Positions 6,582 through 16,690 are shown, counted from the first letter of the stretch. The stretch: DNA of 64,000 bases from Agrobacterium tumefaciens (GCF_005221385.1 NZ_CP039903.1:2294001-2358000); one strand, 5' to 3'. Notes: generated by a model not told the origin, from the sequence alone. A program made the numbers and translations.

Positions 6582-9263
6582 ATGTCTATCAAGAATATGC
6601 TTCTAGGCACGCATTCCCTCTTAAATGCTTACAATACAAAGGGCGCGCCAGCGCACAATGGTATTACCGCTTCTGATATTCACAAGTTGAGCAACAGCGC
6701 TGGCTCGGAAATTGTTCGCATCCCGCTCGACCTTTCAATTGTAGGCCCCAACGGTCTACCCTCTTGGGCAGTCAAGAATATCGCCGCGGAGCTGCAACAA
6801 CTGCAGCAATTTGGCATCAAGGTTATTTTCCAGCCTGGTCAAACACCTCGGGATCTCAGCCAGACTGGCGCCGTGGACGGCTCTCCCCGAATAGATGCTA
6901 TTGACGAACTCGCGGCGAGGTTCGCAGTATTCGTAAAAACAATACATGAAAGTCTTTCGCAATACTCAGACGTGATCGCCGGCTGGGAAGTCGGCAACGA
7001 ACCAAACCTGAGCTATCGTTATACGGGCACCTATTATAGCGGCAAAGGCGATCCCAATCACGACCGATTTTATGCCGTCAGCGTTGAAAACGCGGAGTAT
7101 TATGCCCGCTACCTTCACGCCGTGAACGAAACCGTGAAGGGTGTCGAGAACTCCCTCGGACAGAACATCAAGGTAATCGGGGCCGGCATTGCCCACAACG
7201 ACTACGCTTACATGGACACCATGTTCGCAACCCTGAAGCACCTTGGCGCAGATATCGAGGGTTTCACGATCCATCCTTACACGATCTATGATTACAACGC
7301 CACGAGTCCGCAATCCGGGCGCCCAACCGATTGGGTGCCGAACCCTGTCGATACACCGTCAGCCTGGAACTATTACCATAGCTTTCAGGGTGCGCTTCAC
7401 AGCATCCAGTTCCTGAAGGACTATCACGGCTTCGAGGGCGCCGAACTCTGGATTACTGAATTCGGGGTTCCATCCTACACGGGCTATCGCGGAGCGGGCC
7501 TGGCCGGCGAGATCGACCAGGCCAATTTCATTGCCGAAGCCATTGGCGTTCTCGACAGCTGGGACAATACCGATCTCAAGGGTATCATGGCTCATATGGT
7601 GCTCGACAACTATTACAGGGAGACCAATGACGGTTACAATGCCTATGATGGCAACCGCGAAAATGATGGCAGCACTTCGATTGGAGAAGGTTCTTTCGGA
7701 CTATTTGGTCGCTACGCGGATCGCACTATTTACGCCAAACCGGTTGTCGGGTTCTTGCGGGCCGTCACCGCTGGTGTTGACTATTCCGACCCGAGCCTTC
7801 GTATCCTGAACGTTGTCAGTTCAGATATTACCGATCTGTCCCGGTCGGGTTCGAACGGTGTAGGCTATTTGAATGGCTACATCGCGATGACAAATGACGG
7901 CAATGACACCGTCAACGGCTCCCGGTTCGACGATAGCCTCTTCTCTGGAAATGGTGCTGATACCGTCAACGGCAACGCGGGCGCCGACCGGATTTATGGC
8001 GGCCAGGGCAACGATTTAATTTCCGGCAATGATGGCGACGACGATCTTTATGGAAATACCGGGGACGACACCTTGAACGGCGGCGCAGGCAGCAACCGTA
8101 TCGATGGTGGCACTGGCTGGGATACCCTCGTTTTGGACGGATCAAGCGGAAGCTACGGTTGGTCTGGCAATGGCCGGCATGTGACAGTCAGCGCCAATAA
8201 CAGATCTCAGTTCACGACTGCCATCAATATTGAAGCGATTTATTTTACAGACGATTACGTTACTGTACTACTACCCGACGCTGATACGTCCCGTGGGAAT
8301 GGCAGTGTGTCGAACACATCGCACGCCGCGACGCCTCCTGCACCGGAAAACGATCTCGTTCAGGTTGCTGCGGGCGGTTCGATCACATTTGACGTTCTTG
8401 GCAACGACAGCGATCCAGATAGCGATCGCCTTACAATTACCCGGATTGGTAACGTGGATATGCAGCCGGGTTGGCAAACCTGGGTAGCGGAAGCGAGCGG
8501 GTTGATCATCTACAATGCCAACGGCACGCTCACCTATCGACCATCCGGATCGGCAAGCGGCACGCAAATCTTCACCTATACGGTGTCCGATGGTGCTGAA
8601 ACAGCTACGGCCACTGTTACGGCAATCATAATCCCGACCGCTCCTTCCCCTGTCGATAACTATGCTGCCATCACGCCCGGTAGCTCAGTCACCATCGACG
8701 TACTAGCAAATGATCGTGATCCGAATGGCGACGCGCTTACAATCACTCAAATCAACGGCGTCGACATGCAACCTGGCTGGCAAACCTGGGTGGCCGACGC
8801 CGATGGTCTGGTGATCTACAATGCAGACGGCACGCTCACATATCAGCCATCCGGATCAGCAAGCGGCATCAAATCCTTCTCTTACACGGTCTCCGACGGG
8901 AACGAGACGGCGACGGCAATCGTATCCATAGATCTCTCAAGAGCCGTAAAAAGGGCAATAATGGGACACTCATTCTCGTCCGGCCAGGGAGACGATGTCT
9001 TTTTCGGAACAGACGGGCATGACACGTTCTTTTTCACCAATGCTCAAACCGGGCGCGACATCATCCACGGTTTCGAAACCGGTACCGGCTCAAACGATAT
9101 CCTCGTTTTCGATACGGCGCTATTCGCTGACCTCAATAGCTTGGTCGCGGCGGCATCAGATAACGGTCTGGACACAACTGTCAGCATTGATGGAGACACC
9201 AGTATTATTGTGAAAGGTCGTGTTCTGTCCGATTTTCATTATAGCGATGTGATGTTCTTTTGA
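6582..9263 (+). CDS. Secreted RTX-type glycoside hydrolase (clan GH-A) with cadherin-like repeats
   Basis: An 893-residue modular protein with no Sec signal. Residues 1-400 look like a clan GH-A (beta/alpha)8 hydrolase: WEVGNEPN at 135-142 would give acid/base Glu140, FTIHPY at 228-233 is the usual His-Pro-Tyr strand, and WITEFGVPSY at 290-299 gives nucleophile Glu293. The arrangement recalls GH39/PslG-like exopolysaccharide glycosidases. Residues about 437-512 contain six or so Gly-Asp-rich RTX calcium repeats (GGQGNDLISGNDGDDDLYG). Residues 589-683 and 688-784 are two near-identical cadherin/Ig-like repeats, each carrying MQPGWQTWVA and a YTVSDG end. The C-terminus (797-893) has another RTX half-repeat and ends in DVMFF, typical of type I secretion. 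The exporter is not in this window. The exact glycan and GH family need profile searches. Confidence 0.85.
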   Translation: MSIKNMLLGTHSLLNAYNTKGAPAHNGITASDIHKLSNSAGSEIVRIPLDLSIVGPNGLPSWAVKNIAAELQQLQQFGIKVIFQPGQTPRDLSQTGAVDGSPRIDAIDELAARFAVFVKTIHESLSQYSDVIAGWEVGNEPNLSYRYTGTYYSGKGDPNHDRFYAVSVENAEYYARYLHAVNETVKGVENSLGQNIKVIGAGIAHNDYAYMDTMFATLKHLGADIEGFTIHPYTIYDYNATSPQSGRPTDWVPNPVDTPSAWNYYHSFQGALHSIQFLKDYHGFEGAELWITEFGVPSYTGYRGAGLAGEIDQANFIAEAIGVLDSWDNTDLKGIMAHMVLDNYYRETNDGYNAYDGNRENDGSTSIGEGSFGLFGRYADRTIYAKPVVGFLRAVTAGVDYSDPSLRILNVVSSDITDLSRSGSNGVGYLNGYIAMTNDGNDTVNGSRFDDSLFSGNGADTVNGNAGADRIYGGQGNDLISGNDGDDDLYGNTGDDTLNGGAGSNRIDGGTGWDTLVLDGSSGSYGWSGNGRHVTVSANNRSQFTTAINIEAIYFTDDYVTVLLPDADTSRGNGSVSNTSHAATPPAPENDLVQVAAGGSITFDVLGNDSDPDSDRLTITRIGNVDMQPGWQTWVAEASGLIIYNANGTLTYRPSGSASGTQIFTYTVSDGAETATATVTAIIIPTAPSPVDNYAAITPGSSVTIDVLANDRDPNGDALTITQINGVDMQPGWQTWVADADGLVIYNADGTLTYQPSGSASGIKSFSYTVSDGNETATAIVSIDLSRAVKRAIMGHSFSSGQGDDVFFGTDGHDTFFFTNAQTGRDIIHGFETGTGSNDILVFDTALFADLNSLVAAASDNGLDTTVSIDGDTSIIVKGRVLSDFHYSDVMFF

Positions 9264-9285
9264 GGCAGCCATTTGCCTGGGTCGG

Positions 9286-10676
9286 TCACTCTTCCCGAAG
9301 GTCCGGGCCAAACACCACCCGCGCCCTCAGCCCACGCCCCTCCGCGCCGTCTTCCAGCATCAGCCGCCCGCCGAACAGCCCGGCGATCTCCTCGATGATG
9401 GCGAGGCCAAGGCCGGCGCCGGGGGCGGCGTTGGCTTCGCCGCGGGCGAAGCGCTGGCGCACCATGGCGCGTTTTTCAGGCGGAATGCCGGGGCCGTTGT
9501 CTTCCACTTCCAGCCAGACGGCGCCCGCTTGCTCGCCGACGCGGACGGTGACTTCCGCACCGCGCCCGGCATAATTGATGGCATTGGAAACGAGGTTGCC
9601 GATCAGCTCACCGATCAAAAGCGGCTCGGCGAGAATGGTCGCCTCACCCTCGCCTTCGAAACCGAGATCGATGCCGGCATCTGCCGCGCGCGGCACGAAA
9701 TCGGCAGTCACGTTCTGTGCAACGGCCACGAGGTCTATCGCAGAAAAATCATGCTTTTCGCTGGAGCCGGCAGCATCGATGTTCGCCATGCGCAGCAGCT
9801 GGGCAAGGATATGTTCGGCATGCGCCACGGACGCCCCGCCTTTCAGCGCCGCCGCCTGTGCTTCCTCAAGGCTCGCGGCGCGAGCGGAAAGCGCAAGCTG
9901 GGTGCTGATGATGGCAAGCGGCGTGCGCAGCTGATGGCTGGCATTGCCGGTGAAATGCCGGAGAGCATCGAGCGCCGATTGCAGCCGCACCATGAAGGAA
10001 TTGACGGTTTCCACCAGATTTTCCACCTCGACCGGCACGGACTGGCGGATGGGGTGCAGGTCGTTCGGGCTGCGCTCGGCAATGGCTTCGCTGAGCCGGT
10101 AAAGCGGCCTGAGAGAAATCGTCACCGCGATCCAGACGATGATCGCCGCCCCCACGATCATCAAGAGCAGCCGCAGTGCCGAACGCAGGATGATGGCCTG
10201 CGCCAGCTGGCTGCGGGCAATGGTGGTTTCGGCAACCGTCACGGAAAACGGCACGGAATTGATGCCGGTGGAGGCAAAACGGCGGATCGCGGCGATGCGG
10301 ATCGGCTCGTCGCGAAACACCGCATCACGATAGGCGGGGGTATCGCCCTTCGGGTTCTCCACCGTCGGCAGGTTCTGGTAGCCGGTGAGGAATTGCCCGT
10401 TCGGCCCATCGACACGGTAGAATACCCGGTCCTGCGCCGCAGATGTCAGCATTTCCAGCGCCACATAGGGGATGTCGACTTCCAGCGAACCATCCTCGGC
10501 CACCACCACCCGCTCGGCAATGGCAAGTGCGGAACCGGAAAGCACCCGGTCGGAGACGACATTGGCGGTATTGACCGCCTCACGCCAGGTATCGGTCAGC
10601 GCAACGCAGCCGATGATGGCAGTGGAAATGAGAAGCCAGCCTAAAAGTCGCCGCCTGAGCGAATAGGCGGCCTGTC

Positions 10677-10680
<4 letters not shown>
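9286..10680 (-). CDS. tctE: Sensor histidine kinase TctE
   Basis: A 464-residue membrane histidine kinase. A first helix spans about residues 10-30 and a second about 170-190. They enclose a periplasmic 2CSK_N-type sensor domain of roughly 135 residues. A HAMP-like linker then leads to the H-box with phospho-acceptor His249 (HFTGNASHQLRTPLAI). The C-terminal ATPase domain shows the N box (LIGNLVSNAINYAG), the G1 box (DNGPGIP) and the GAGLGLAIIEEI box. Its start overlaps the tctD stop in an ATGA. Position and domain type match TctE, which senses tricarboxylates and switches on tctCBA, found 2.2 kb away. Confidence 0.88.
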
Positions 10681-11357
<677 letters not shown>

Positions 11358-11425
11358 ATCTTCCCTCCCGCGATGTCCTAATTTAACCAAGCCCTTGCCG
11401 CTTGTGAATGGCAAGCGCCTGCGGC

Positions 11426-12505
11426 ATGATCTTTTCCATGCGTATCTGCCTTCTTCTTTGCCTCTGTCTTTGCATGGCCTCGCCCGGGCTTGCCCAGGTT
11501 GCCGTTTTTCCGGCCCCATCTGGCAAGGCGGACGCGCAAACGCTGGTGGTCTATTCCTCTCTGGATGAACCTTTGGCAACGCCGATGATCGAGGGTTTCC
11601 AGAAGGCCAATCCCGATGTCGCCGTCCATTACGAGGACATGCTGACCGGCGAAATCTACGACCGCATCGTCAAGGAAACCGACGCCGGCAAAAAAACCGC
11701 CGATTTTGCCTTCTCCTCCGCCATGGATCTGCAGGTAAAGCTGAGCAATGACGGTTACGCCCAGCGCTCGGATCTCGCCATGAGCGCGCGCTGGCCCGCC
11801 TGGGCGAATTGGCGCAACACCGCCTATGCGCTGACCTTCGAGCCGGCGGTCTTCGTCTATCACAAGCCGAGCTTCACCACCGAAAAACCGCCCGCCACCC
11901 GCGCAGAATTCGTCAATTACCTCGAACACCATGCCAAGGAGGTATATGGCCGCATCGCCACCTACGATATTGAGCGCTCCGGTGTCGGCTTCCTGTTCAT
12001 GTCGCGGGACCAGGAACAGTTCGGCGATATATGGAGCGTCATCAAGGCCATGGGGGCCGCCGGCGTAAAGGTCTATTCCACCTCCTCGGCCATTCTGGAA
12101 CGCGTTTCCGACGGCCGTTTCGTGCTGGGCTACAATATTCTCGGCTCTTATGCGGCTGACTGGGCCTCGCGCCACCCCGATGTCGGCATCGTTTTGCCCA
12201 AGGATTATACAGTCGTCATGTCGCGCATCGGGCTGGTGCCGGAAGCCGCCGCCAATCCCGAACTCGGCCGCCGTTATCTCGAATTCTTCATGTCCAAGGA
12301 AGGACAAACGATCATGGCCCGGCAGTTGCAGATCCCCGCAGTCAGCCCGGAAGTGGCGGGCGAAAACACCGCCAACACCATGCAGGCCATCCACGGCGCA
12401 CAATTGCGTCCCGTGCCCGTCAGCCCCGGCCTGATGGTCTATCTGGATCAGGTGAAACGCAGCCGCCTGATTGAGCGCTGGAACGAGGCGTTGCGCTCAC
12501 AGTAG
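11426..12505 (+). CDS. Periplasmic ABC-type (Fe3+/2-phosphonate-like) solute-binding protein
   Basis: A 359-residue extracellular solute-binding protein of the group that includes Fe3+ (FbpA/AfuA-like) and PgtC-type proteins. The signal peptide is MIFSMRICLLLCLCLCMASPGLA. Starting at the next Met four codons later would serve equally well. The mature part carries LVVYSSLDEPLATPMIEGFQ, the typical first strand and ligand loop, and VLGYNILGSYAADWA in the second lobe. No permease or ATPase gene follows, so it is an orphan. It is divergent from tctDE with about 70 bp between them, which suggests shared regulation and perhaps a role in signal delivery to TctE. The ligand cannot be read from sequence. 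Confidence 0.8.
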   Translation: MIFSMRICLLLCLCLCMASPGLAQVAVFPAPSGKADAQTLVVYSSLDEPLATPMIEGFQKANPDVAVHYEDMLTGEIYDRIVKETDAGKKTADFAFSSAMDLQVKLSNDGYAQRSDLAMSARWPAWANWRNTAYALTFEPAVFVYHKPSFTTEKPPATRAEFVNYLEHHAKEVYGRIATYDIERSGVGFLFMSRDQEQFGDIWSVIKAMGAAGVKVYSTSSAILERVSDGRFVLGYNILGSYAADWASRHPDVGIVLPKDYTVVMSRIGLVPEAAANPELGRRYLEFFMSKEGQTIMARQLQIPAVSPEVAGENTANTMQAIHGAQLRPVPVSPGLMVYLDQVKRSRLIERWNEALRSQ

Positions 12506-12519
12506 GTTCCCCACCCCTC

Positions 12520-12636
12520 CCTCATTCCTGTGCTCGTCACAGGAATCCAGCCAGCCCAAGTCTTTGGGCTGAAGGGACTCTTCTCGCCGCACAGACGTGC
12601 GTCGACTGGATTCCTGTGACAGGCACAGGAATGAGG
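12520..12636. repeat. Intergenic palindromic repeat, family D copy 2
   Basis: A second copy of the element at 2461-2576. The left arm runs from CCTCATTCCTG through CTCGTCACAGGAATCC, the centre holds the GCCCAAG/TTTGGGC hairpin and a TGAAGGGACTCTTC segment, and the right arm restores the palindrome and ends in GGAATGAGG. It lies 15 bases after the orphan binding-protein stop codon. The rest of the gap up to tctC (12637-12935) shows no gene; it must hold the tctCBA promoter, but I could not identify clear -35/-10 boxes. Confidence 0.85.
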
Positions 12637-12935
12637 GTGAAGTGAACATCGACGGCGCAAAACAAAGTCGTCCCACACGCCACAGTAGACGTCCGATACA
12701 AATTAATAGAGAGTAAATGCGCAAGGACTTGCGTAGCGTCAGTTAGATGACAGCTTTTTGTGATGCTCTGCAATCCTTCTTCATTCCGTGGAGGCGGAAG
12801 AAGATGCGGGAGGAAATCTGAACGATCGCCAAGGCCCTGCGCTTGAGTTTTCAGCGCTGGACAGATGCGCTCTGAAGCCCCCCGCATAAAACGAAAAACG
12901 ACGCCCAAAAGGGCATCCTGAGGAGGGTTTTCTAC

Positions 12936-13880
12936 GTGAAACATTTTCTTATCGGCACATTTCTGGCGGGCGTGATCGCTCTTCCGGCGGTTGCAGCGGA
13001 TTACACCATCATCGCCCCGGCCAACCCCGGCGGCGGCTGGGACCAGACCGCGCGTTCCCTGCAGACCGTGCTGCAGGAAGAAGGCATTTCCAAGAGCGTT
13101 CAGGTGCAGAACGTACCGGGCGCCGGCGGCACCATCGGTCTTGCGCAGTTCGCCAGCCAGCAGAAGGGCAACCCGAACGCCCTCATCGTCGGCGGTTACG
13201 TGATGGTCGGCGCGATCCTCACCAACAAGTCGCCCGTCACCCTCAATGAAGTGACGCCGATCGCCCGCCTGACCGGCGAATATGAAGCCATCGTCGTTCC
13301 GGCATCCTCGCCGCTGAAGACCATCGGCGACCTCGTAGACCAGCTGAAGAAGGATCCGGGCAGCGTTTCCTGGGGCGGCGGCTCTGCCGGCGGCACCGAC
13401 CATATCGCCGTTGGCCTGATCGCCAAGGCGGCCGGTGTCGATCCGACCAAGATCAACTACATCGCTTACTCCGGCGGCGGCGAAGCGCTTGCCTCGATCC
13501 TCGGCTCGCAGGTAACCGCCGGCATTTCGAGCTACGGCGAATTCGAAAGCCAGGTCAAGGCCGGCACGCTGCGCCTGCTCGCTGTTTCCAGCGAAGAGAA
13601 GCTGGAAGGCGTTGACGCACCGACGCTGAAGGAAAGCGGCCTTGATGTCGTGGTTCAGAACTGGCGCATGGTCGCCGCTGCTCCCGGCCTGACGCCGGAA
13701 CAGGAAAAGGCCGTTAGTGCAGACGTCGAGAAGCTGGCGAAATCCGCCAAGTGGCAGGAAACCCTGAAGACCAAGAGCTGGATGGACACCTACCTTTCCG
13801 GCGACGAGTTCAAGGCACAGCTTGCCAAGGACACTGCCGCCACCGAAACGATCCTCAAAGACATCGGACTGGTAAAATGA
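12936..13880 (+). CDS. tctC: Tripartite tricarboxylate transporter binding protein TctC
   Basis: A 314-residue periplasmic binding protein of the Bug/TctC family, which captures citrate or related carboxylates for the TctAB membrane complex. The signal peptide is MKHFLIGTFLAGVIALPAVAA. The mature part begins DYTIIAPANPGGGWDQTARSL, the family hallmark in which the glycine-rich loop binds a ligand carboxylate, and the second lobe has VSWGGGSAGGTDHIA. A strong AGGAGGG ribosome site precedes the ATG. The stop overlaps the tctB start (ATGA). Length and order (tctC-B-A) are canonical. Citrate is the classical ligand, but the family is broad. Confidence 0.92.
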   Translation: MKHFLIGTFLAGVIALPAVAADYTIIAPANPGGGWDQTARSLQTVLQEEGISKSVQVQNVPGAGGTIGLAQFASQQKGNPNALIVGGYVMVGAILTNKSPVTLNEVTPIARLTGEYEAIVVPASSPLKTIGDLVDQLKKDPGSVSWGGGSAGGTDHIAVGLIAKAAGVDPTKINYIAYSGGGEALASILGSQVTAGISSYGEFESQVKAGTLRLLAVSSEEKLEGVDAPTLKESGLDVVVQNWRMVAAAPGLTPEQEKAVSADVEKLAKSAKWQETLKTKSWMDTYLSGDEFKAQLAKDTAATETILKDIGLVK

Positions 13881-14371
13881 GCCAGGGTTCCAACCCTTCA
13901 CAACATCAAAAGCGCCGCCCTGATTGGGCGGCGCTGGCGATCGCCGTCTTCCTCGTTCTCATCGCCTCAGTGATCTTCTGGGACAGCGCCCGCCTCGCCA
14001 GCGTCACCGGTTATTCGCCGGTCGGCCCGGCAACCGTGCCTTACGCCATCGGCTTCTGTCTTGTCGGCCTGGCGCTCTGGACGGCCATTGAAGCCTGGCG
14101 CGGTGATTTTCCCGAACGCGACAAACAGGAAATCGCCCCGGTCATCTGGGTCGTCGCCGGCCTTGCCGCGCAGATGCTGCTGCTGAATGTGGCGGGTTTC
14201 TCCATTGCCACGGGTCTGCTGTTTGCCTTTACGGCGCGCGCCTTCGGCAAACGCAAGCTCTGGTATTCGATCCCCATCGGCATCGTTTTGAGCTTTGCCA
14301 TCTGGTTCATCTTCGCGCGCCTGCTGCAGCTTTCGCTGCCCGCCGGACCTCTGGAACGGCTGTTCTTCTAA
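13877..14371 (+). CDS. tctB: Small membrane subunit TctB
   Basis: A 164-residue integral membrane protein with four predicted helices (around 18-40, 52-70, 90-115 and 128-150), the topology of TctB/DUF1468 subunits. It partners with TctA in the inner membrane. The start overlaps the tctC stop by four bases, showing translational coupling, and sequence similarity within this family is always low, so position is the main evidence. The TGYSPVGPATVPYAIGF segment after the first helix is typical of the family. A 106-base gap separates it from tctA. Confidence 0.9.
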   Translation: MSQGSNPSQHQKRRPDWAALAIAVFLVLIASVIFWDSARLASVTGYSPVGPATVPYAIGFCLVGLALWTAIEAWRGDFPERDKQEIAPVIWVVAGLAAQMLLLNVAGFSIATGLLFAFTARAFGKRKLWYSIPIGIVLSFAIWFIFARLLQLSLPAGPLERLFF

Positions 14372-14477
14372 CAGCCATTCCGACCAAAATTCGGGATAAC
14401 AGGAACCGCCGGCGCGCGATGACGCGAATGCCAGCCGTTCCGCCCGCCCTTCTGCTCGACTTGGGGGACATCTGTCC

Positions 14478-15995
14478 ATGAGTACGTTTGAATTCCTGCT
14501 GCACGGTCTTGAGGTTGCTGCCCAACCCATGAACCTGCTCTATGCGCTGATCGGCGTCACGCTCGGCACCGCCGTCGGCGTTCTGCCCGGCATCGGGCCA
14601 GCGCTGACCGTGGCGCTGCTTCTGCCCGTCACCTACCGGCTCGATCCCGCCGGTTCGCTCATCATGTTCGCCGGCATCTATTATGGCGGCATGTATGGCG
14701 GCTCGACCACCTCTATCCTGCTCAACACGCCGGGCGAAAGCGCCTCGATCGTGACCGCGCTCGAAGGCAACAAGATGGCCCGCAAGGGCAGAGGCGGCCC
14801 GGCGCTGGCCACCGCCGCCATCGGCTCCTTCGTCGCCGGCCTCATCGCCACCATCGCGCTTGCCTTCGTTGCACCCTTTATCGTCAAGCTGGCGCTGGTG
14901 TTCGGCCCGCGCGAATATTTCGCGCTGATGGTGCTCGCCTTCGTCACCGTTTCCTCCGCTTTCGGAGATTCGGCGCTGCGCGGCCTCACCTCGCTGTTCA
15001 TCGGCTTTGCACTTGCCATTGTCGGCATCGACCAGCTGACCGGCCAGACCCGCATGAGCTTCGGCATTCCCGACCTGCTCGACGGTGTGGAAGTGACGAC
15101 GCTTGCGGTGGCCATGTTCGCCATCGGCGAAACACTGTTCATCGTCGCACAGGGCAATAGCGGCGACGAAAAGGTCGAGGCCGTCAAGGGTTCGGTCTGG
15201 ATGAGTGCACAGGACTGGGCGCGCTCGTGGAAACCCTGGCTGCGCGGCACGTTGATCGGCTTCCCCATCGGCGCAATGCCTGCCGGTGGCGCTGAAATCG
15301 GCACCTTCCTTTCCTACGCCACCGAAAAGAAGCTGACCAAATATCCGGAAGAATTCGGCAACGGCGCCATTGAAGGTGTTGCCGGACCAGAGGCCGCCAA
15401 CAACGCCTCGGCAGCCGGTACGCTCGTGCCGCTGCTGACGCTCGGCCTGCCGACGACGGCAACCGCCGCCATCATGCTCGCCGGTTTCCAACAGTTCGGC
15501 CTGCAGCCCGGCCCGCTGCTGTTCGCTACCAATCCGCAGCTCGTTTGGGGCCTGATCGCCAGCCTGTTCATCGCCAATCTGATGCTTCTGGTGCTCAACC
15601 TGCCGCTCGTCGGTCTCTGGGTGAAGCTGCTGACCATTCCGAAGCCCTGGCTTTACGCGGGTATCCTGCTGTTCGCCACGCTCGGCACCATCGGCGCCAA
15701 CCCGTCGGTGTTCGAACTCGGCATGCTGCTCGCCTTCGGTATCCTCGGCTACATCATGCGCATCTTCGGTTATCCGATTGCGCCTGCGGTCGTCGGCCTG
15801 ATCCTTGGCCCGCTTGCCGAACAGCAGCTTCGCCGCGCACTGGCCATCGGCCAGGGCGATCCGACAGTGCTGCTCACCTCGCCCATCGCCGTCGGCCTGT
15901 TCGCTGTCGCGGCAGCCGCCTTCATCATCCCGCTGATCATGCGCATCCGCGGCCGTGGTGAGGTGCTGTCGCAGCTTGCCGCTAACGAGGACTGA
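14478..15995 (+). CDS. tctA: Large membrane subunit TctA
   Basis: A 505-residue polytopic inner-membrane protein, the translocating subunit of the tripartite tricarboxylate transporter, driven by an ion gradient. Conserved blocks are [17 protein letters not shown] near residue 40, [18 protein letters not shown] near 75-92 and the repeat [27 protein letters not shown] near 300. These glycine/asparagine-rich loops are diagnostic of TctA. About 11-12 membrane segments can be traced. The length matches Salmonella TctA (about 504). It ends the tctCBA operon just before a terminator. Confidence 0.95.
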   Translation: MSTFEFLLHGLEVAAQPMNLLYALIGVTLGTAVGVLPGIGPALTVALLLPVTYRLDPAGSLIMFAGIYYGGMYGGSTTSILLNTPGESASIVTALEGNKMARKGRGGPALATAAIGSFVAGLIATIALAFVAPFIVKLALVFGPREYFALMVLAFVTVSSAFGDSALRGLTSLFIGFALAIVGIDQLTGQTRMSFGIPDLLDGVEVTTLAVAMFAIGETLFIVAQGNSGDEKVEAVKGSVWMSAQDWARSWKPWLRGTLIGFPIGAMPAGGAEIGTFLSYATEKKLTKYPEEFGNGAIEGVAGPEAANNASAAGTLVPLLTLGLPTTATAAIMLAGFQQFGLQPGPLLFATNPQLVWGLIASLFIANLMLLVLNLPLVGLWVKLLTIPKPWLYAGILLFATLGTIGANPSVFELGMLLAFGILGYIMRIFGYPIAPAVVGLILGPLAEQQLRRALAIGQGDPTVLLTSPIAVGLFAVAAAAFIIPLIMRIRGRGEVLSQLAANED

Positions 15996-16020
15996 TAACA
16001 AAGAGCCTCCCAAGGCAACT

Positions 16021-16052
16021 GGCCCCGTATCCTCGGATGCGGGGCCTTTTTT
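16021..16052 (+). terminator. Rho-independent terminator of tctCBA
   Basis: Inverted arms GGCCCCG and CGGGGCC, extended inward by further pairs, are followed by TTTTTTATT. The hairpin lies 26 bases after the tctA stop and closes the tctCBA transcript. Confidence 0.9.
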
Positions 16053-16123
16053 ATTCACGCCAACGGGATGTGTGGCGCGAACGCGGCCATGATATAACTC
16101 CTGTCCAAACGCAGGAGAAAAAC

Positions 16124-16384
16124 ATGCGCAAGATCGCGATGATGATGGTTCTGGCCCTTGCCGGCTGCGCCACCGCCGCTCCCGATGTGGAACCCATTCC
16201 CGGCAGCATCACCTATGGCGGGCAGCCTCGCACCAAACTCACCAAATCCCCCGTCGGCAGCACGCTCAGCAACGAATTCGTCATGGATGACGGGCGGTTT
16301 GCAATGGAAACCTACCGCGTGCAGCCCGACCGGTCGCTGAAGCTGGAAAGACGCGAAATCATCGGCGACTGGCCGCCGAATTGA
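16124..16384 (+). CDS. Small lipoprotein of unknown function
   Basis: An 86-residue predicted lipoprotein. The N-terminus MRKIAMMMVLALAGCA has a charged start, a short hydrophobic core and a lipobox (LAGC) with Cys at residue 15. The rest is short and polar, with PGSITYGGQPRTKLTKSPVG and a C-terminal basic stretch. A clear AGGAG lies eight bases before the ATG. It is a monocistronic gene between the tct terminator and a palindromic repeat. I do not recognise a function; the SITYGGQPRTKLT motif resembles short rhizobial lipoproteins annotated only as hypothetical. Confidence 0.8.
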   Translation: MRKIAMMMVLALAGCATAAPDVEPIPGSITYGGQPRTKLTKSPVGSTLSNEFVMDDGRFAMETYRVQPDRSLKLERREIIGDWPPN

Positions 16385-16433
16385 GACGTGCGGACACGGA
16401 CCGGGTTAGCGACGCGAGCGAAAACGGTGCTTC

Positions 16434-16521
16434 CGTCATCCTCGGGCTTGTCCCGAGGATCTGCTAACGCTTTGATTTTATTCGACGTGGTTAGATCCTC
16501 GGCACAGGGCCGAGGATGACG
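16434..16521. repeat. Intergenic palindromic repeat, family B copy 1
   Basis: About 88 bases with a left hairpin (arm ATCCTCGGG, loop CTTGT, arm CCCGAGGAT) and a partner right arm ending GAGGATGACG, separated by an A+T-rich centre. Other copies lie at 36475-36560 and 48999-49075. A half-copy (TTTGTCCCGAGGATGA) follows near 16601-16616. The gap 16385-16800 holds this element and the iron box at 16674, and no gene. Confidence 0.88.
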
Positions 16522-16673
16522 TCGAGTGAATGTTCACCCTTCACCACCGACTTCAAAGAGACTGCAGCCTGTCCGGAAATTTAAACCGGACAGCAGTAGG
16601 TTTGTCCCGAGGATGAAGTCCGGAGAGATTGCAAGCCATGCTCTCCCGCCCACACATTTCCCGCTCACCGCAA

Positions 16674-16690
16674 TTCAGAACAATTCTAAA
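16674..16690. promoter_or_regulatory. Candidate Irr-binding iron control element (ICE)
   Basis: TTCAGAA-CAA-TTCTAAA is a near-perfect interrupted palindrome that differs by one base from the ideal TTTAGAA/TTCTAAA arms reported for rhizobial Irr targets. It lies about 110 bases before the siderophore-binding-protein start, where an iron-responsive operator is expected. The match was found by eye. Confidence 0.6.

Noticed and set aside
14307-16058. 583-codon minus-strand frame opposite tctA
   Set aside because: A shadow frame caused by high GC; the product is a low-complexity Gly/Asp/Gln/His mixture, while tctA on the plus strand is unmistakable.
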